Assembly (NCBI GenBank): GCA_905196835.1
Contig: CAJJWN010000017.1
Span: 1-64,000 of the forward strand
Origin: an uncultured Prevotella sp.
Lineage (GTDB): Bacteria; Bacteroidota; Bacteroidia; Bacteroidales; Bacteroidaceae
Direction: 5' to 3'
Length of the DNA: 64,000 nt
Part shown: positions 10,724 through 19,542 of the stretch, one piece after another
How the letters are laid out: each line of letters starts with the position of its first letter
Numbering within the stretch: the stretch's first letter is position 1
Program-made: the position numbers and the translations under genes
The notes under the pieces: model-generated
Told to the model about the DNA's origin: nothing
The model's input: the letters and a program-made list of their open reading frames with translations, nothing else
Databases searched by the model: none

Positions 10724-11806
10724 TTAGAAATGCCAGCCAAGGGCTACAACTATTGTCATTATCACCAGGTTGAGCAGGCTGAGCGGCATGAGATACTTCC
10801 ATTCGAGCTTAAGTATCTGGTCGATACGCAGACGCGGATATGTCCACTTTATCCAAAGCAATATCCAGATAAGGAAGAATGTCTTGGCCAAGAACCACAC
10901 AATGCCGGGAATATAATCCATAACAGCATTGAACCCGTCAAGCCCTGCGATGTGAAGCGGCATCCAACCGCCAAGGAACACCGTAGAAGCAACACCTGCA
11001 ATGATGAACAAATTAAGGTATTCGGCCAAATAGAAGAAGCCGAAGCCCATACCTGAATACTCCGTGTGGTAGCCTGCTGTAAGTTCGCTCTCGGCCTCTG
11101 CCAAGTCGAACGGGCCGCGGTTGGCCTCGGCGTTACCAGCAATAAGGAATACCAGGAATGCGATAATCGCCGGGATATGCCCCTTGAAAATCAGCCATCC
11201 GTCGTTCTGTGACTCAACTATGCCCGAAAGGCTCATCGTGCCGGTCAAAGCCACTGCCGTTATAAGGCAAAGGCAAAGGGACATTTCGTAAGAAATCATC
11301 TGTACGGCACCACGCATCGCCGAAACTACAGAATACTTGTTGTTAGAACTCCATCCTGCAAGGAATATACCGACAACGCCGATACTTGAGATTGCCGTAA
11401 GCAGGAATACGCCAACGTTGAAGTCAAGAATTTCGGCACCCTTGTTCCAAGGCATGAACGAAAATGCGCCTACACTGCCTATTATGACAAGGAACGGAGC
11501 TATGACATAGAGGAGCTTGTCTGCCTTATCCACAGGGAATATCTCCTTGATGAGCATCTTCAACACATCGGCGAACACCTGGAAGATACCCCACTTGCCG
11601 ACACGCATCGGGCCAAGACGGCACTGGAAGAAAGCGCAGACCTTACGTTCCATATATATGAGCACGATTGCCAGCATGGCGTAAGCCACAAGGATTAGCA
11701 GTCCGACAATGACGCACTCAATAAGGATTGACAAGAAATTGCCCAACCCGAGGGTATCCCTGAGCAGGCAGTCAAACCATGTCGTTACTATACTAAAATC
11801 GAACAC
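10724..11806 (-). CDS. nuoH: NADH-quinone oxidoreductase subunit H
   Basis: A 360-residue membrane protein that forms part of the quinone-binding chamber. Family segments include [21 protein letters not shown] (broken at its cysteine between helix and loop), [13 protein letters not shown], and [22 protein letters not shown], all strongly conserved in NuoH/ND1. The start is a GTG; no nearby in-frame ATG exists and the N-terminal residues FDFSIV fit Bacteroidales relatives as I recall them. The 133-base gap upstream contains imperfect runs of GTTAAGGAG-like and CTTCTCACC-like words. Confidence 0.94.
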   Translation of the reverse strand: MFDFSIVTTWFDCLLRDTLGLGNFLSILIECVIVGLLILVAYAMLAIVLIYMERKVCAFFQCRLGPMRVGKWGIFQVFADVLKMLIKEIFPVDKADKLLYVIAPFLVIIGSVGAFSFMPWNKGAEILDFNVGVFLLTAISSIGVVGIFLAGWSSNNKYSVVSAMRGAVQMISYEMSLCLCLITAVALTGTMSLSGIVESQNDGWLIFKGHIPAIIAFLVFLIAGNAEANRGPFDLAEAESELTAGYHTEYSGMGFGFFYLAEYLNLFIIAGVASTVFLGGWMPLHIAGLDGFNAVMDYIPGIVWFLAKTFFLIWILLWIKWTYPRLRIDQILKLEWKYLMPLSLLNLVIMTIVVALGWHF

Positions 11807-11939
11807 TTTTCTTTAAAGTTTAAGTTATTAATAAGAGGAGTTAAGGAGTAAGGGGTTAAGGAATAAAGTTGTTAAGACAAATGCTTTGACATTGTCCAGT
11901 CTTCTCACCTTCTCACCATCTCACTTTCTCACCTTTTTA

Positions 11940-13508
11940 TTATCTGTCAATATCAGGAATCACATAGTCGAGCGTCGCACCGATTGAAATCAGGTCGGCT
12001 ATCTTCTCGCCACGGCAGATTGTGTCCATAGCCGAAACGAGCGGCAAGCCCATCGGGCGGAACTTCAGTCGGCAAGGATTCTTTCCACCGTCACTCCGCA
12101 GGTAAACGCCTATTTCGCCACGGCTTCCCTCGCAACTTGTGTACCATGTTCCCTCAGGCACCTTTATTATCGGCTTCTGCTTGATGTAGAATTCACCTTC
12201 AGGGATATTGTCAATCAGCTGCTCAAGTATGCGTACACTCTGGCGCATTTCGTCGAGACGCACCTTGTAACGGTCGAAGCAGTCGCCGTTGGTGTACGTA
12301 ATCTCATCGAAATCAACCTTGCCATACAAATCGTATGGATGGTTCTTCCTGACGTCGTTATGCCATCCGCACGCACGTCCCGTACCGCCGGTACAACCGT
12401 AAGATATGGCATCTTCCCTTGACAGTACGCCTACACCCTTGAAACGGTTTTGCAGGATAACGTTGCCGGTGAAGATATCGTCATATTCCTTGAACATAGG
12501 CTTGACGTATTCGCAAAGCTTCTTCACGTTCTTCACGAAATTCGGGTCGATGTCGGCCTGGCAACCACCTATTCTATAATAGTTCTGTATAAGGCGTCCG
12601 CCCGTGGTCTCTTCCATAACGTTGAGTACCTGCTCGCGGTCACGCATACCATAGATGAATGCGGTCAACGCTCCAAGGTCCTGGGCGCAGCATCCGAAGT
12701 AGAGCATGTGTGAGTCGAGACGCTGAAGCTCGTCCATTATGGTGCGGATATACTTTATGCGGTCAGACAGTTCGACGCCCATACCCTCCTCTATTACCGA
12801 CACGAGGGCGTGGCGGTTCATCATGGCCGAGAGATAGTCAAGACGGTCTGTCAGAGCCAATGTCTGAGGATAGGTGTAGCTCTCGCACATCTTCTCGATG
12901 CCGCGGTGGATGTATCCGCAATGCGGATATACCTTGCGGATTACCTCTCCGTCGAGGATTGTCTGAAGGCGAAGCACACCGTGTGTGGCAGGGTGCTGCG
13001 GGCCGATGTTGATTACGTAATCGTCGTCGGTGAAGAGCTTGTGCTGTGTGGCTACGAGCTTGCCGTCGCTGTTGAGGTTGTACTCAACGGTATAGTCAGG
13101 CTCGGGGTCGTCCTCAAGGGTGTACTGGTTGTTCTCGGGACTCATGTCGTAGTCCTTCCTGAACGGATAGCCATTGAAATCTGAACGGAGATACAACCGG
13201 CGCATGTCCTTGTTGCCAAGGAACTTGATGCCGTAGAAGTCGTACACCTCGCGCTCCAGCATTTCCGCGCCTTTCCAAAGGTTGCTAACCGTAGGTATGT
13301 AGGCGTTGTCGCGGTTCCCGTTTACAGCCTTCACACTCATGCGCTCGTGCGTTTCGGTGTTCTCGAGGATGTACACCGCACCAAGGCCTTCTTCTCCGAA
13401 ATCCTCACCTACGATAGTAACGAGGAAGTCAAAATGCTTCTCATTCTTTAGCTTCGCCATTTCTGCGGCAAAGCTGTTCAATTCGAATATTTTGTGTTCT
13501 AATTTCAT
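11940..13508 (-). CDS. nuoCD: NADH-quinone oxidoreductase fused subunits C and D
   Basis: A 522-residue fusion. Residues about 1-130 are the NuoC (30 kDa) domain, with EREVYDFYGIKF and GYPFRKDY, and residues about 150-522 are the NuoD (49 kDa) domain, with the quinone-site motif GPQHPATHGVLRL. The NuoCD fusion also occurs in gammaproteobacteria and in Bacteroidetes. It belongs to the peripheral arm, next to the N2 cluster. Its ATG overlaps the nuoB stop codon (ATGA), indicating translational coupling. Confidence 0.96.
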   Translation of the reverse strand: MKLEHKIFELNSFAAEMAKLKNEKHFDFLVTIVGEDFGEEGLGAVYILENTETHERMSVKAVNGNRDNAYIPTVSNLWKGAEMLEREVYDFYGIKFLGNKDMRRLYLRSDFNGYPFRKDYDMSPENNQYTLEDDPEPDYTVEYNLNSDGKLVATQHKLFTDDDYVINIGPQHPATHGVLRLQTILDGEVIRKVYPHCGYIHRGIEKMCESYTYPQTLALTDRLDYLSAMMNRHALVSVIEEGMGVELSDRIKYIRTIMDELQRLDSHMLYFGCCAQDLGALTAFIYGMRDREQVLNVMEETTGGRLIQNYYRIGGCQADIDPNFVKNVKKLCEYVKPMFKEYDDIFTGNVILQNRFKGVGVLSREDAISYGCTGGTGRACGWHNDVRKNHPYDLYGKVDFDEITYTNGDCFDRYKVRLDEMRQSVRILEQLIDNIPEGEFYIKQKPIIKVPEGTWYTSCEGSRGEIGVYLRSDGGKNPCRLKFRPMGLPLVSAMDTICRGEKIADLISIGATLDYVIPDIDR

Positions 13509-14158
13509 CGCGTCACTTTATTTAATGTTTCACGAAGACGCGCCAAGCATCCCTTGTCCGCATTATCGTCGTCTACGATGATGGGCTTCTTCTCCTTGTG
13601 GTTCACTCCGCCAAAGAACTTCTCCACCTTGACCTTTCTCTGCAGCTGCATCATGCCGTACAGTATGGCCTCGGGGCGCGGAGGGCATCCCGGGATGTAC
13701 ACATCCACAGGCACAATCTCGCCTATGCCCTTGACTACATGGTAGCTGCTCTTGAACGGTCCGCCCGATATGGCGCATCCGCCGACGGCAACCACGTACT
13801 TGGGCTCGGCCATCTGGTCATACAGACGCTTGAAAGCCGGAGCCATCTTGTGCGTGATTGTTCCCGCACACATGATGAGGTCGGCCTGGCGCGGAGAGTT
13901 ACGGGTGACCTCGAAGCCGAAGCGTGCGAAGTCGTAACGCGCGCATCCTACGGCCATGAACTCTATTCCGCAGCAGCTCGTAGCGAAAGTGAGCGACCAC
14001 AATGAGTTGCTACGACCCCAGTTAATCATGCTGTCAAGCGAGCCGACCACTACATTAACACCACCCTCGTGAAGCTCGTCAACAATCTTCTCAAGGGATT
14101 CATTGTCCTTAAACTCCGAGTAAGGAATACTCTTGATTACGGGTTTTCTTACTTCCAT
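13505..14158 (-). CDS. nuoB: NADH-quinone oxidoreductase subunit B
   Basis: A 217-residue protein carrying the ligands of the terminal cluster N2: tandem cysteines in TSCCGIE, then VGGCA and PGCPPRP. I chose the ATG at 14158, preceded by AAAGGAG at good spacing, over the upstream in-frame start at 14179; the gene still overlaps nuoA by 10 bases. The C-terminal 45 residues (from about FFGGVNHKEKK) extend past the usual core and are charged, which is common in Bacteroidetes. Confidence 0.95.
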   Translation of the reverse strand: MEVRKPVIKSIPYSEFKDNESLEKIVDELHEGGVNVVVGSLDSMINWGRSNSLWSLTFATSCCGIEFMAVGCARYDFARFGFEVTRNSPRQADLIMCAGTITHKMAPAFKRLYDQMAEPKYVVAVGGCAISGGPFKSSYHVVKGIGEIVPVDVYIPGCPPRPEAILYGMMQLQRKVKVEKFFGGVNHKEKKPIIVDDDNADKGCLARLRETLNKVTR

Positions 14159-14499
14159 TCCAACGCTCCTTTCCGCCAAGCGTATGCAAGGCCAAATACT
14201 AAGACTAACAAAAAGAACGAGATGCTGACCACTGCCATTACGCCGAACTCCTTAACAACGACGGCCCACGGATAGAGGAAAACCGTCTCCACGTCGAACA
14301 CGAGGAAAAGGATGGCGAAAAGATAATAGCCCACGTGCACAGGTATCCATGAAGAACCATGTGTAGGAATACCACACTCGAACGGCTCTCCCTTAACCTT
14401 GTTATACGTACGCGGACCCATTAACTTAGCTATGACAAAAGCAGCCACGACCAAGAAAACAGCCGTTATCAAAACGGTAATTAACAAGATAAAATACAT
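14149..14499 (-). CDS. nuoA: NADH-quinone oxidoreductase subunit A
   Basis: A 116-residue protein with three hydrophobic helices. The loop KGEPFECGIP and the motif FAILFLVFDVETVFLYPW are diagnostic of NuoA/ND3, including the loop cysteine region that lies near the quinone site. It opens the operon, about 40 bases downstream of a TACCTTTGC promoter element, and overlaps nuoB. Confidence 0.96.
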   Translation of the reverse strand: MYFILLITVLITAVFLVVAAFVIAKLMGPRTYNKVKGEPFECGIPTHGSSWIPVHVGYYLFAILFLVFDVETVFLYPWAVVVKEFGVMAVVSISFFLLVLVFGLAYAWRKGALEWK

Positions 14500-14539
14500 A
14501 TATATTTTATTTAATAAAACGTAGCACTACAAAACGCTT

Positions 14540-14548
14540 GCAAAGGTA
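14540..14548 (-). promoter_or_regulatory. -7 element of the nuo operon promoter
   Basis: TACCTTTGC on the minus strand, 41 bases before the nuoA ATG. No TTTG is found at the usual upstream spacing. Confidence 0.6.
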
Positions 14549-14640
14549 CAATTTATTTCGCAAAGTTTTAATAAAAACCCATATTTTATTTTAATGAAAA
14601 TCCAATTATTATGTAAAGAATCTTGACATGCTGCACAGAA

Positions 14641-14742
14641 AGCGGCAAACGGTGTTGTAAAAGACGGCTTTTGAGCCTGCAAAAGGCGGCCTTTAACCGT
14701 GCGATTTGCCGCCTTTTACAACGTCAAAGACGGCCTTTTGTC
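14641..14742. repeat. AAAGGCCGTCTTT-type intergenic module, copy B
   Basis: At least five alternating units of AAAGACGGC, AAAGGCGGCC and GCCGCCTTTT occur within 100 bases, able to pair with each other in several ways. It is between nuoA and the BadF-type gene, which point the same way. Confidence 0.8.
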
Positions 14743-14794
14743 ATGTATAATGCAACTCACTGATTTACAACACGTTGCAAAGCAGATGAAAATA

Positions 14795-14821
14795 GCCATC
14801 CAAACTTGTCGTTTGGACGGC
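14795..14821. repeat. GTCCAAAC inverted repeat, second copy
   Basis: GCCATCCAAAC and GTTTGGACGGC pair with one mismatch over a five-base loop. The same word occurs at 3630-3678, also close to an AAAGGCCGTC module. Confidence 0.65.
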
Positions 14822-14846
14822 TTAAACGCATCGTTTCAACGGCCCA

Positions 14847-14872
14847 CAAAACACGCATAGTGCGCGTTTTTC
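14847..14872 (-). terminator. Terminator of the BadF-type gene
   Basis: AAAACGCGCA and TGCGTGTTTT pair around a three-base loop about 37 bases after the stop codon at 14909. The U-run is carried by the stem itself, so strength is moderate. Confidence 0.5.
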
Positions 14873-14908
14873 AGCTATTATTTTTTTGTTTTTCACATTT
14901 TCACTCTT

Positions 14909-15745
14909 TTACCTTTCTACCTTTACCAGTCCTTCCATCGGACTTTTTATGACTTTCCCGACCGTATAACCTTCGGCCTCTGCGGCTTCAAGCAGTTCCG
15001 ATTTGTAATAAAAAGCGATGCTTCCAACCGCCCCAACAGGCAAAACCCTGCGTCCGTAAAGGTTTACATTCCGCTTGAAAAAACTCCTAAAGTTATCTAT
15101 AACCAAATTCCTTAAATATTTGTTTTCCAGATGATTATGAATAAATACAGACGTACTTGCAAGGAAGCGGTTGGCCAATGGTTCGCGATATACCTTGTTT
15201 ATTATGTCTGCCAGCGTAAGACCTGTTTCTTTAAGAAACTCGTCACGCATGGCCGCTGGTAGTCCGCCCTTGAACAACGCGTTAATGAACATCCGCCCGA
15301 GCACCGCTCCGCTGCCCTCGTCGCCAAGTATATAGCCGAGCGGAGGCACGTTGGCCGTTATCCGTCTGCCGTCATACAGGCACGAATTAGCCCCTGTGCC
15401 GAGTATGCAAGCAATGCCTTCCCTGCCACCAAACAGAGCCCGCGCCGCCCCGAGAACATCCGAGCAGACCTCCACCCTGACGGCATTGACGAACACTTTG
15501 CGGAGCAACAGCTCCATGCGCGGCACCATCCCGTCTCGGCATCCTGCACCGTAAAACTCGATTTCGGCAATTTTCCCGGCATAGCCAAAGCCGCTTGCAA
15601 ACTCGTTATTAACAATGTTCTCAATCTCTGCGTCAGTCTGCTGGAACGGATTTATGCCATGTCCTGCCGTACGGAAAACGACCTCTCCGCCGTCTACAAC
15701 GCACCAATCGGTCTTCGTGCTGCCACTATCTGCTATAATTTTCAT
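14909..15745 (-). CDS. BadF/BadG/BcrA/BcrD-type ATPase, N-acetylglucosamine-kinase-like
   Basis: A 278-residue protein of the ASKHA fold. The N-terminal phosphate-binding motif ADSGSTKTDW (residues 4-13), the second motif ILGTGANS (about 115-122) and the adenosine region GAVGSIAFYY near the C terminus are visible. In Bacteroidetes this family is annotated as an amino-sugar kinase; phosphorylation of glucosamine or N-acetylglucosamine is the best guess, but the substrate is not shown by the sequence. It is 46 bases downstream of the DUF71 gene on the same strand and may be cotranscribed with it. Confidence 0.75.
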   Translation of the reverse strand: MKIIADSGSTKTDWCVVDGGEVVFRTAGHGINPFQQTDAEIENIVNNEFASGFGYAGKIAEIEFYGAGCRDGMVPRMELLLRKVFVNAVRVEVCSDVLGAARALFGGREGIACILGTGANSCLYDGRRITANVPPLGYILGDEGSGAVLGRMFINALFKGGLPAAMRDEFLKETGLTLADIINKVYREPLANRFLASTSVFIHNHLENKYLRNLVIDNFRSFFKRNVNLYGRRVLPVGAVGSIAFYYKSELLEAAEAEGYTVGKVIKSPMEGLVKVER

Positions 15746-15791
15746 AGGATTGTTCGTTTATAATGTGTACAAAATTATTCAAACATTGCAT

Positions 15792-16475
15792 TTACTCAAG
15801 GTCAAGATAACAATACTTTGCCACGCCGCCTGCGCCATTGCTTACATATTCGCGGCTGTATTTGCCCTTCACATTGAAATCAACAGGACGGCGGAATATA
15901 GGCCCGTCGTAAACAAACGAATGGTATTCGCCGCGCTCGCCGCATACATCCACACTCGCAGGAAGGTCTGAAATGAAGTTGTCATCTATAACCCTACCGA
16001 CAAAACTCTCGTCGAGCACGGAGCAGTCAACACACGTTACTACCGCCTTGAAGCCAAGGCTTATAAACTCATTGACAGCATCCATCGGCTCAACATGCCA
16101 CAAGGGAAACTCAGCCCTAATGCCGTCCCGATGGCAATTAGCCTCCCTCCGCCTGCGTAAGCCGTCCAAATAAAGGTCGCCGAACAGGGCGGTGGCAATG
16201 CCTTGCGCCTTGAACCGCCCCACCGCCTTTGACATGCAGGCTGCATATTCGGCGTCAGTCCACGATGTGTCGATATGAAACGGATGAAAAGGTATGCCGA
16301 TAGCGTCCGCCTGACAGCGCAGCAGGGCCTCCCCTACTTCGTGCATCGCAAGCCGTCCGTCAGTCTTTACAACAGAGAACAACGCCCTGACATCATACAG
16401 CCCTGACGTAACAGCCCTGTACAAGGCCAATGCAGAGTCTTTGCCGCTGCTCCAATTAAAATACGCTTTTTCCAT
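15792..16475 (-). CDS. DUF71 / diphthine-ammonia-ligase-like ATP-binding protein
   Basis: A 227-residue protein of the PP-loop (adenine nucleotide alpha hydrolase) superfamily. The motif SSGKDSALAL near the N terminus (about residues 9-18) is the pyrophosphate loop. Eukaryotic and archaeal relatives amidate diphthine; bacteria do not make diphthamide, so the bacterial substrate is unknown. The central LYLDGLRRRRE and the C-terminal VDVCGERGEYHSFVYDGPIF segments are typical of the family. It is probably cotranscribed with the BadF-type kinase. Confidence 0.8.
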   Translation of the reverse strand: MEKAYFNWSSGKDSALALYRAVTSGLYDVRALFSVVKTDGRLAMHEVGEALLRCQADAIGIPFHPFHIDTSWTDAEYAACMSKAVGRFKAQGIATALFGDLYLDGLRRRREANCHRDGIRAEFPLWHVEPMDAVNEFISLGFKAVVTCVDCSVLDESFVGRVIDDNFISDLPASVDVCGERGEYHSFVYDGPIFRRPVDFNVKGKYSREYVSNGAGGVAKYCYLDLE

Positions 16476-16700
16476 TCGTGTGGCAAATACGGATTACTTC
16501 CGCTTTATACGCGCAAAGTTAATAATACCACACCGATTAACCATATTTCTCTTACAATATATGCGACATTAAGCGTATTTTCTTACTTTTGCACATCATA
16601 AGTATCGCCTATACCGCGCACGGGTATAAAAATAAAGAGCATTTTAAGCTAATTGTCTTTATTATGAGCGGCGTATCACATTACTGACAATACCTAAAAA
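16476..16700. other. Intergenic region with an apparently orphan rightward promoter element
   Basis: TACTTTTGC at about 16583-16591 on the plus strand fits a -7 box, but no gene follows on that strand before the hairpin at 16701. A leftward TAACTTTGC-like element near 16517 probably serves the DUF71 gene. A short unannotated RNA ending at the hairpin is possible but unsupported by other evidence. Confidence 0.3.
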
Positions 16701-16733
16701 TAAAACGGCGGAGGAAAAATCCTCCGCCGTTTC
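16701..16733 (-). terminator. Terminator of the phosphoglucomutase gene
   Basis: AAACGGCGGAGG and CCTCCGCCGTTT form a perfect 12-base stem with a six-base loop. On the minus strand it is followed by TATTTTTAGG, 20 bases after the pgm stop. Confidence 0.88.
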
Positions 16734-16753
16734 ACTTTGTATAAATAAGAACA

Positions 16754-18502
16754 TTATTCCAAGTTCAAAGACTTCTTGATAGCCTCAACCTTTGTCGTAG
16801 CCGCGTTTGTACAACGCTCATAGCATCCGGCACACTTCATTGTGTCCTTAATCTCAATGTAGAACTTGATTTTCGGCTCTGTTCCTGACGGACGGACGCT
16901 AATCTTAGTCTCATCGTCACAGAACCATTGAAGCACGTTACTCGTAGTCGGCATGTCAATCTTTGTCACATTGCCGGCCGCATCACGCTGTTCAAGCGTC
17001 TGGTAGTCTTTCCACAAAACAACCTTGCTGCCGCCGAGTTCGGTAGGCGGATTGTTGCGGAAGTTTGTCATCATCTGCTTTATTTCGTCAGCACCTGTCT
17101 TACCAGGCTTTACGACATTGACCGTAACTTCCTTAGAGAAGCCATATTCAAGATAGATGTCCATCACTACATCATACAGCGTCTTGCCCTGGTCTTTAGC
17201 CCAAGCGCAAATCTCTGCGAGCAGCGAGCAGGCCGAAACGGCGTCCTTGTCACGCACAAAGTCTTCCGCCAAGAAGCCATAACTCTCCTCACCGCCGCCG
17301 ATATACTGCTGCTTTCCTTCCGAAAGTGCTATTTCACGGGCAATCCACTTGAAGCCTGTGTAGCAGTCTCGCATCTCGATGTGCTGCTTGTCGGCAATCT
17401 TCTTAATTACTTCCGTGGTGACGATGGTCTTCACGATAAAGTCTGTCGGCTTCATCAAGCCCTTGGCCTGACGGTTGCGGATGATGTAATACAGGAAGAG
17501 AAGGCAGGTCTGGTTACCGTTGATAAGTATCCATTCACCCTTGTCATTCTTGCAAGCCATGCCCACACGGTCGGCATCGGGGTCGCTCGCCATGACAATA
17601 TCCGCGTCAATCTCTTTCGCGTCGCGCAGTGCAAGAGTAAGAGCCTCGCCGTTTTCAGGGTTCGGGCTGACTACCGTCGGGAAGTCGCCGCTCTTCACCA
17701 TCTGCTCTTTCACGCAGTGAACGTTCTCAAAACCCCAAAGCTTCAACGAGCGCGGAATGAGCATCATGCCCGTACCGTGCAACGGAGTGTAGACAATCTT
17801 CAGGTCTTTCTGACGCTTGATGACTTCCGGGTCGATAGAAATGCCGTGGATAAGGTCAAGGTATATTTTATCGATTTCTTCACCGATAATCTCAATCAGT
17901 TCCTTGTTGCCGTCAAACTTGACATCCTCCACCTTTACTTTATTCACCTCGTCGATGATGCCTGTATCGTGGGGAGCAAGCACCTGTGCGCCGTCTTCCC
18001 AGTAAGCTTTGTATCCGTTGTACTCCTTCGGGTTGTGGCTTGCCGTAATGTTCACACCACTCTGGCATCCAAGATGACGGATTGCGAACGAGCATTCAGG
18101 CGTAGGACGCATGTCGTCAAACAAGTAAACCTTTATACCGTTGGCAGAGAATATATTGGCAACGGTCTCCGCAAAGAGGCGGCTATTGTTGCGGCAATCG
18201 TGACAAACGACAACGGATATTTGCTCGCGGTCGGCAAAATTCTTCTTCAAGTAGTTGGCAAAGCCCTGTGTAGCCATACCTACGGTATAAACATTCATGC
18301 GGTTGCTGCCAGCACCCATTATGCCACGAAGGCCGCCTGTACCAAATTCAAGGTTCTTATAAAAGCATTCTATCAAGTCTGTCTTGTCCTCATTTTCAAG
18401 CATAGCCTTAACGGCTGTCTGAGTGTCAGCGTCAAAAACAGGTGTGAGCCACTGCTGAGCTTTGGCCTCACACAAAGCAATCAATTCCGAGTTATTTTCC
18501 AT
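16754..18502 (-). CDS. pgm: Phosphoglucomutase / phosphomannomutase
   Basis: A 582-residue alpha-D-phosphohexomutase. The phosphoserine is S155 in ITASHNPKEYNG, the magnesium loop is DPDADRVG, the sugar loop is GGEESYGF and the phosphate-binding C-terminal motif is RPSGTEPKIKFY. It interconverts glucose-1-phosphate and glucose-6-phosphate, linking glycolysis with the glycogen genes elsewhere in the window. Odd feature: just after the phosphate loop there is a three-cysteine cluster (CAGCYERC). It has its own terminator and a -7 element about 100 bases upstream. Confidence 0.93.
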   Translation of the reverse strand: MENNSELIALCEAKAQQWLTPVFDADTQTAVKAMLENEDKTDLIECFYKNLEFGTGGLRGIMGAGSNRMNVYTVGMATQGFANYLKKNFADREQISVVVCHDCRNNSRLFAETVANIFSANGIKVYLFDDMRPTPECSFAIRHLGCQSGVNITASHNPKEYNGYKAYWEDGAQVLAPHDTGIIDEVNKVKVEDVKFDGNKELIEIIGEEIDKIYLDLIHGISIDPEVIKRQKDLKIVYTPLHGTGMMLIPRSLKLWGFENVHCVKEQMVKSGDFPTVVSPNPENGEALTLALRDAKEIDADIVMASDPDADRVGMACKNDKGEWILINGNQTCLLFLYYIIRNRQAKGLMKPTDFIVKTIVTTEVIKKIADKQHIEMRDCYTGFKWIAREIALSEGKQQYIGGGEESYGFLAEDFVRDKDAVSACSLLAEICAWAKDQGKTLYDVVMDIYLEYGFSKEVTVNVVKPGKTGADEIKQMMTNFRNNPPTELGGSKVVLWKDYQTLEQRDAAGNVTKIDMPTTSNVLQWFCDDETKISVRPSGTEPKIKFYIEIKDTMKCAGCYERCTNAATTKVEAIKKSLNLE

Positions 18503-18598
18503 ACTATTATTAAATGTTAGTGATTCGTGTTACAAGGAATAAGGCAAAGACTGAAAACAGGCAGCGCGCCGAAATAACAGAATAAGCCTTATCTTGCT

Positions 18599-18607
18599 AC
18601 AAAGATA
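18599..18607 (-). promoter_or_regulatory. -7 element for pgm
   Basis: TATCTTTGT on the minus strand about 97 bases before the pgm start; no clear -33 element. Confidence 0.45.
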
Positions 18608-18688
18608 ATAAATAAAAGTAAAAAATACCATCGTACTGAATATTTTTCACTCTTTTTCATCGATTTTTAGCGCATTTTCATCAATGTG

Positions 18689-19426
18689 TCAATGGTTCAC
18701 GCCATAACCGAACAATGCGAAATCTCCTTTCATCGGGTCATCGGGAAAAATCTCGGCAAGCCTGGCCGATAATCTCCTCGCCACCGACATGGAAGCTGTC
18801 TTGGCATTGATAAGCCCAAGGCGGTTGGCTTCTTGAAGCACATGTGTGTCCATTGGAATTATCAAGGTACGCTTGTCAATAAAGCTGCTCCATAATCCAA
18901 GGTCTACAGGAGAGCCGTCACGCACCATCCAACGCAAAAACATGCACACACGCTTACAAGCGGAAGTTGTGTTTTTCGGTATTATTGTCTCTATCCCTTT
19001 TCTCGAAAAATAATCCGTAAGGCATTTAACGGCAGAAAAACCATCTGTGGCACAAGCCTTCACATACGCCCCGATGCTGCCATGTTCATGGAGCATCTGC
19101 TGTATGGAGGCGAGCAACGAATGTATTGTATGCCACGTATAAAGACGATAAAAACACTTTCCGTCATCATCGGGCACGTCTTTCCCGTATTTTCCGCTTA
19201 TCACCCAATCATAAACATTTCTTCCTGAAACATCAAGAAAGAACTGGATTTTAGGCATAAACTGTTTTCTGCTACCATAGCTCAAGCATGAAGCTATGAA
19301 AGCCGTAACCTCTTGATTTTCCGTCCCTTCCACCTGGTGCATAAACCAACTGGGGTCGGCAGGCAGAAAGTCCGCCGTCTCATATTGGTCTGCATACCGT
19401 GTCAAAAGACTTGCCAAATCGTCCAT
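18689..19426 (-). CDS. TIGR02757 family protein (DUF2400)
   Basis: A 245-residue protein matching the TIGR02757 family in size and in segments such as FIASCLSYGSRKQFMPK, CMFLRWMVRDGSPVDLGLW, IPMDTHVLQEANRLGL and the C-terminal KGDFALFGYGV. Its function is unknown; the C-terminal pattern is reminiscent of helix-hairpin-helix DNA glycosylases, with an internal D and H in PMDTHV, but this is only resemblance. I chose the first in-frame ATG at 19426 because the longer frame begins with TTG. It lies 116 bases downstream of uxaB. Confidence 0.8.
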   Translation of the reverse strand: MDDLASLLTRYADQYETADFLPADPSWFMHQVEGTENQEVTAFIASCLSYGSRKQFMPKIQFFLDVSGRNVYDWVISGKYGKDVPDDDGKCFYRLYTWHTIHSLLASIQQMLHEHGSIGAYVKACATDGFSAVKCLTDYFSRKGIETIIPKNTTSACKRVCMFLRWMVRDGSPVDLGLWSSFIDKRTLIIPMDTHVLQEANRLGLINAKTASMSVARRLSARLAEIFPDDPMKGDFALFGYGVNH

Positions 19427-19542
19427 CTGATAAATATAGAAAAGCAAAAAGGGTAAAAAGGTTAAGTTTCAAGATGCCTGACAAATCAACATCAAATCCA
19501 AACTTTAGCCTTTTTACCCCATACTGTATTTTAAACCTACGT

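Noticed and set aside
16928..18520. A 530-codon plus-strand frame opposite pgm
   Set aside because: It is antisense to a clear phosphoglucomutase gene with complete motifs and shows no protein family features.
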